From Chondrinema litorale (GTDB lineage Bacteria > Bacteroidota > Bacteroidia > Cytophagales > Flammeovirgaceae): DNA of 64,000 nt. The stretch spans positions 62,001 through 126,000 of the forward strand of contig NZ_CP111049.1 of assembly GCF_026250525.1 (NCBI RefSeq), given 5' to 3'. The notes below the pieces were generated by a model. The model worked only from the letters and a program-made list of their open reading frames with translations. It was not told where the DNA came from and ran no database searches. Shown in pieces: positions 60,437 to 64,000 of the stretch. Within the stretch, counting starts at the first letter, position 1. Every line of letters starts with the position of its first letter. Made by a program: the position numbers and the translations under genes.

Positions 60437-61300
60437 ATGCTGAATCTTTATGAGCTCATAAAAGATGGTTTGTATTACAACAAGTTTGTTGTAGACGAAA
60501 ACATTTTTGTAGAGTACAGTTGCCCTTTAGAAGATGAGCAATTTGGCATTTTTTCTCAATCAGACTTTTTAGTGCATGTATTGAGTGGAAAAAAAACATG
60601 GGAATCTATGGAGGGCTCATGGGAGGTTGAAGCGGGTCAAACACTATATCTTAAAAAAGGAGCTAACATGATAAAGCAATTCTTCGAAGACGACTTTTGC
60701 ATGTTGGCTTTCTTTATTTCTGATGATTTAATTAAAGAAGCAGTAAATGATGTAATTGGTAAATTCACTTTGAGTAATACATCTTGCAAAGACAATTTTA
60801 AAGCAGCTCAATTAAAATCCAATGTGTTTCTTGAAGGCTTTTTTCAATCTATGTTGCTTTACTTCTCAGAAAAAGAAACTCCCACAGACTATTTGTTAAA
60901 ACTGAAATTAAAAGAGTTATTAGCCAATATTATTTGCAGTAACGAAAATCCGGAATTAGTAAACTACTTTAAAGTAGTGGCTGATGAGAGTAAGCCTTCA
61001 TTAATGCAGATTATGGAGCAAAATTTCTGTTTCAACTTAAAACTGGAAGAATTTGCCAAGCTTACAAACAGAAGTTTATCAACTTTCAAAAGAGACTTTC
61101 AGCAGTATTACAACACTACACCGGGCAAATGGCTTACTGCCAAAAGGTTAGAGTGTGCATCTAAACTCATTCAAAACAATTTTTCCAACATTACACAGAT
61201 TGCATATAAATGTGGTTTTGAGGATGTTTCACATTTTAGCAAAGCTTTTAAAAGTCATTTTGGTATTGCTCCCAGCGAATATGCCAGAGTTAACTGCTAA
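60437..61300 (+). CDS. AraC family transcriptional regulator
   Basis: A 287-residue regulator. The N-terminal ~130 residues are a cupin-like ligand domain (VHVLSGKKTWESMEGSWEVE). The C-terminal AraC module (~185-285) has two helix-turn-helices: LEEFAKLTNRSLSTFKRDFQ and ITQIAYKCGFEDVSHFSKAF, then GIAPSEYAR. It lies between a symporter and an acyl-CoA dehydrogenase on the same strand and could activate either. The ligand is unknown. Confidence 0.92.
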   Translation: MLNLYELIKDGLYYNKFVVDENIFVEYSCPLEDEQFGIFSQSDFLVHVLSGKKTWESMEGSWEVEAGQTLYLKKGANMIKQFFEDDFCMLAFFISDDLIKEAVNDVIGKFTLSNTSCKDNFKAAQLKSNVFLEGFFQSMLLYFSEKETPTDYLLKLKLKELLANIICSNENPELVNYFKVVADESKPSLMQIMEQNFCFNLKLEEFAKLTNRSLSTFKRDFQQYYNTTPGKWLTAKRLECASKLIQNNFSNITQIAYKCGFEDVSHFSKAFKSHFGIAPSEYARVNC

Positions 61301-61406
61301 AAAATCGTTATGAACTTTTAAGCCAACATATTAAACTTTTGAACAAAGCATAACAGCAATTGGAAATCCATTTTTGTAATGAATAGAACAACAAAATTAT
61401 ATAAAA

Positions 61407-62528
61407 ATGGAAACTGTTATTTCAATAAAAAACTGGACCGAAATTACGCATAAACTAGGTGTAGAATTTTCTAAGAGAACATTTGAGAGTGATACAAATG
61501 GCACTTTTGTTTACGAAAATTATGCTCAGCTAAAGGAGCAAGAGTATTTCTCTGCTATGATACCGGAAGAATTTGGCGGTGGAAATTTGCAGTATAAAGA
61601 TATGTGCAATACTATAAGAACTATGGCACATTACTGTGGATCAACGGCTTTGGCATTTTCGATGCATCAGCATTTAATTGCAGCTACCATCTGGAAATAC
61701 AAGCATAAAAACCAAGGAGCACCATTATTACAAAAAGTGGTAGCAGACCAGATTGTATTAGTAAGTACAGGAGCAAGAGACTGGTTAGAGTCTAATGGTG
61801 AACTAAAAAAAGTAAAAGGAGGGTTTGAATTTACAGGTAAAAAAAGCTTTGCCAGTCAGTCGGCAGATGAAGATATTGCAGTTACTAGTGCCACTTATTT
61901 AAATGAAAATAACGATTGGAAGGTATTACACTTTGGTGTACCAATAAAAACAGAAGGAGTTTCTGTGATTAATGATTGGGATGTAATGGGTATGAGAGGT
62001 ACAGGCTCGCAATCAATCGTTTTTGATAAGGTTTTTGTACCCGAAACAGCCATTTCGCTAGAAAGACCAAGAAGTGAATTTCATATAGTTTGGGATATTG
62101 TAATTACTGTAGCATTGCCTTTAATTATGTCTGCTTATGTGGGAATTGCAGAGCGAGCTATGGAAATTGCAGTAGAAAAAGGCAAAAAGTATTTCCGAAA
62201 TCAAAATCACATCACACACATCATTGGCAAAATGAATAATACACTAGTAAGTGCCAGAACGCAATGGAAAGCCATGTATGCACTCACCAATAATTTTGAT
62301 TTTAAACCAGATGAATCTATTACAAATGAGATGTTGAGTTTAAAAACCAATGTTGCAGATGCTTGTATACAAACAGTAAGTGAAGCAATGGAAGCAATTG
62401 GTGGGCAAAGTTTCTATAAGAAAAATGAATTAGAAAGACTTTTTAGAGATGTGCAAGCGGCTCAATTTCATCCATTACCGAAATGGGAGCAATATGATTT
62501 TGTAGGAAAAAGGATATTAAACAAATAG
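61407..62528 (+). CDS. Acyl-CoA dehydrogenase family flavoprotein
   Basis: A 373-residue member of the acyl-CoA dehydrogenase superfamily. It shows FGGGNLQYKDMCNTIRTMA, SFASQSADEDIAVTSATYL, WDVMGMRGTGSQSIVFDKVF and the C-terminal GGQSFYKKNELERLFRDVQ, then AAQFHPLP. The absence of the usual catalytic Glu context and the FHPLP ending resemble the DszC/SfnC-like monooxygenase branch as much as true dehydrogenases, so the reaction is uncertain. It begins 106 bp after the AraC gene, which suggests regulation by it. Confidence 0.82.
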   Translation: METVISIKNWTEITHKLGVEFSKRTFESDTNGTFVYENYAQLKEQEYFSAMIPEEFGGGNLQYKDMCNTIRTMAHYCGSTALAFSMHQHLIAATIWKYKHKNQGAPLLQKVVADQIVLVSTGARDWLESNGELKKVKGGFEFTGKKSFASQSADEDIAVTSATYLNENNDWKVLHFGVPIKTEGVSVINDWDVMGMRGTGSQSIVFDKVFVPETAISLERPRSEFHIVWDIVITVALPLIMSAYVGIAERAMEIAVEKGKKYFRNQNHITHIIGKMNNTLVSARTQWKAMYALTNNFDFKPDESITNEMLSLKTNVADACIQTVSEAMEAIGGQSFYKKNELERLFRDVQAAQFHPLPKWEQYDFVGKRILNK

Positions 62529-62558
62529 AACCAACACAATAATTTGGTTGGTTCTATT
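62524..62558. terminator. Hairpin between convergent genes
   Basis: AATAGAACCAAC (62524-62535) and GTTGGTTCTATT (62547-62558) form a perfect 12-bp stem with an 11-base loop. The upstream arm overlaps the dehydrogenase stop. The U-tract is poor, but the position fits a shared terminator with the convergent transglutaminase. Confidence 0.6.
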
Positions 62559-62588
62559 CGAATTATATTATTTGAGAGGTTAGCTAAA

Positions 62589-63446
62589 TTATTGGTTAAC
62601 CTCTTCTATTTGTTCTTTTACTGAAACATTATAGCTCGTATAATTTTCACCGGCTCCTTTAATTACCCCTTTAATCGCTGGGCAATCGCTAATGTCTACA
62701 CCATGAGCAATTTTGATGTAATGAAAATCTTCTAACAGGTTGTTTGTAGGATCGAAGCCAACCCAACCAATTTTTGGAATTTTTGCTTGTACCCAAGCAT
62801 GAATTGCTCCAGCACCAATAATATTATCTCCTTGATTTAAATATCCACTTACATATCTGGCCGGAATTTTATTTATCCTTAAGATCGCCAACATAAAATG
62901 CGCATAATCTTGGCAAACTCCTTTTCTGTCTATAAGTGTAGTTTCTAGCTTTCTATAAACATCTGTAATGCTGCTATCATAAGTCATTTGTGTATTTACA
63001 AACTGATTGATACGCTTTAAAAAATCAAAAACGGATTCTCCTTCTTGCATTACAGGACACGAATAATCGGCCGGAATTCTGGTGTATTTATCTAAACTAA
63101 GAAAAGGGAAATGATCTATTCCAAAAGCATCTGACTGAATAAAAGACCTTTCTTCTTCATATGGAATTGACAAAAAATCGAAAGGGTTAGTAACTTTCTT
63201 ATCGACTAATGCATTAAACTTAAATTCAATTTTTTCAGGTTGATTTTTAAGCCTGAATCTTATGCTTTCAAAACCAAAAACATTCTTAGAAAAATAAGAA
63301 GGTGTATCTGGGTATATCTCAAAACTCGATTCTATTACCTCTTGTGAGCTGTTGTTGGTAGGTGAAACCAAAAAGTCCAATACAGACTCTTTTGATAAAG
63401 TAGAGTAAGTGTTTTGAGTAGAATAGCTAATTGTGTAAATAGGCAT
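62589..63446 (-). CDS. Transglutaminase-like cysteine protease family protein
   Basis: A 285-residue cytosolic protein without signal peptide. Residues ~1-120 form the bacterial transglutaminase N-terminal domain. The core has the triad C178 (DRKGVCQDYAHF), H216 (AGAIHAWVQAKIP) and D232 (GWVGFDPTNN). Members cleave or cross-link peptides; related genes often accompany alpha-E and circularly permuted ATP-grasp proteins, which are not visible here. It is monocistronic in this window. Confidence 0.88.
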   Translation of the reverse strand: MPIYTISYSTQNTYSTLSKESVLDFLVSPTNNSSQEVIESSFEIYPDTPSYFSKNVFGFESIRFRLKNQPEKIEFKFNALVDKKVTNPFDFLSIPYEEERSFIQSDAFGIDHFPFLSLDKYTRIPADYSCPVMQEGESVFDFLKRINQFVNTQMTYDSSITDVYRKLETTLIDRKGVCQDYAHFMLAILRINKIPARYVSGYLNQGDNIIGAGAIHAWVQAKIPKIGWVGFDPTNNLLEDFHYIKIAHGVDISDCPAIKGVIKGAGENYTSYNVSVKEQIEEVNQ

Positions 63447-63630
63447 CGCAAAATGATTAAGGTTAAATACTTTTTAATTGCCAATCAGAATTTAATATTT
63501 TGAGCAGCCCTAGATCAAACTAATTTCTTCCGATAACAAGCAAATCTAGTATTAAATTTCAAAATAGCTCTTTTCTTAAAATTTAATACTATTCTTATAA
63601 TTAAACAAAAAGCGAAATTGTTTTAGTATA

Positions 63631-63666
63631 AATAAAAAAACAAGGTCGCAATTTGCCACCTTGTTT
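63631..63666 (-). terminator. Intrinsic terminator of the SusD gene
   Basis: On the minus strand, AAACAAGGT (63666-63658) pairs with ACCTTGTTT (63646-63638), with a 11-base loop, and is followed by a T run (A7 at 63634-63640 on the plus strand). It lies 44 bases after the SusD stop. Confidence 0.7.
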
Positions 63667-63709
63667 ACATTTATGCTTTAGAGCACTTTAATCTACTTTT
63701 ATTATATTT

Positions 63710-64000
63710 TTACCATCCCGGGTTTTGCGTAATATTTGGGTTTTGAGCTATAGTACTTAAAGGAATCGGCCAGAGATAATGCTTACTTTCATCAAAAACA
63801 GGATTTGCCCAATCTGTTCCTTGGTATACATCAATATAAGTGTTACCAGAAACAGGATCTACAATAGTTTTAATGGTTGCATTTTCGTAACGCTCCGCAG
63901 CAGCATCATTCCAACGGATACCCATGGTAGGCACTTCTAGTTTTTTACCTTGCTTCCAACGACGCAAGTCATTATAGCGAAGCCCTTCCATAAACATTTC
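63710..64000 (-). CDS. RagB/SusD family nutrient-uptake outer membrane lipoprotein (partial, N-terminus outside window)
   Basis: Only the last 96 codons are present; the frame runs through base 64000. The stretch EMFMEGLRYNDLRRWKQGK and the ending HYLWPIPLSTIAQNPNITQN match the C-terminal SusD signature (FxEgxRwxDLxRW and LxPIPxxExxxNPxLxQN). SusD proteins capture glycans at the cell surface for a partner SusC TonB receptor, which should lie just outside the window on the same strand. A terminator follows the stop. Confidence 0.88.
   Translation of the reverse strand, partial: EMFMEGLRYNDLRRWKQGKKLEVPTMGIRWNDAAAERYENATIKTIVDPVSGNTYIDVYQGTDWANPVFDESKHYLWPIPLSTIAQNPNITQNPGW

Overview
The window looks like part of a large secondary replicon (megaplasmid or chromid) of a Bacteroidota bacterium, most likely a marine or gliding member of the Cytophagales. 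The evidence is low GC, TonB-dependent receptors with a carboxypeptidase-like N-terminal domain, a SusD protein, LruC and PKD domains, chained PAS hybrid histidine kinases, few Shine-Dalgarno sites, and a complete plasmid-type maintenance locus (iterons, rep, parA, parB) set among metabolic and surface genes. No tRNA, rRNA, CRISPR array, transposase or conjugation gene was found by eye.

Layout. 1-3245 (minus): a truncated MacB/FtsX-type permease translationally coupled to a PadR regulator, then a serine beta-lactamase-like hydrolase. 3667-14555 (plus): a seven-gene amino acid or amine operon (semialdehyde dehydrogenase, omega-aminotransferase, nitrilase-family amidase, Orn/Lys/Arg-decarboxylase-fold PLP enzyme, APC permease, ATP-grasp ligase, C45 Ntn hydrolase). 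14557-19550 (minus): a secreted protein, a TonB-type outer-membrane receptor, an orphan sensor kinase and a small conserved protein. 19551-23903: about 19 copies of a 19-bp iteron, then rep, parA, parB, a candidate parS palindrome and a bidirectional terminator.

23933-50394 is a polysaccharide locus flanked by two multi-PAS hybrid histidine kinases. It has two minus-strand operons: receiver protein, sugar transferase, LruC lipoprotein, GT-B glycosyltransferase, acyltransferase and GT2 (33612 to 27625); and polymerase/ligase, two GT4 enzymes, methyltransferase, flippase, GT2, half-length TolC-like protein, Wzz/GumC-like protein and membrane GT2 (46195 to 35263). A plus-strand NtrC-type activator lies between them. 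A palindrome of the form TTCTAANNNTTAGAA recurs in the promoter regions of both operons, which suggests common control. A macro-domain gene sits at the upstream edge.

50643-64000: an iron-type ABC uptake system (ATPase, permease, lipoprotein), a secreted protein, a PKD plus beta-lactamase-type lipoprotein, a small membrane protein, a ModF-like double ATPase, a sodium/solute symporter, an AraC regulator, an acyl-CoA dehydrogenase, a transglutaminase and the C-terminal end of a SusD protein.

Most notable: the amine operon that combines a conjugating-type ligase with an Ntn hydrolase; the very long iteron array and an ori-like palindrome about 34 kb away; the shared operator in the polysaccharide locus; and two apparent one-base homopolymer frameshifts, one splitting a hybrid kinase and one possibly separating a receiver domain from the sugar transferase. 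The two frameshifts may be real or may be sequencing errors.
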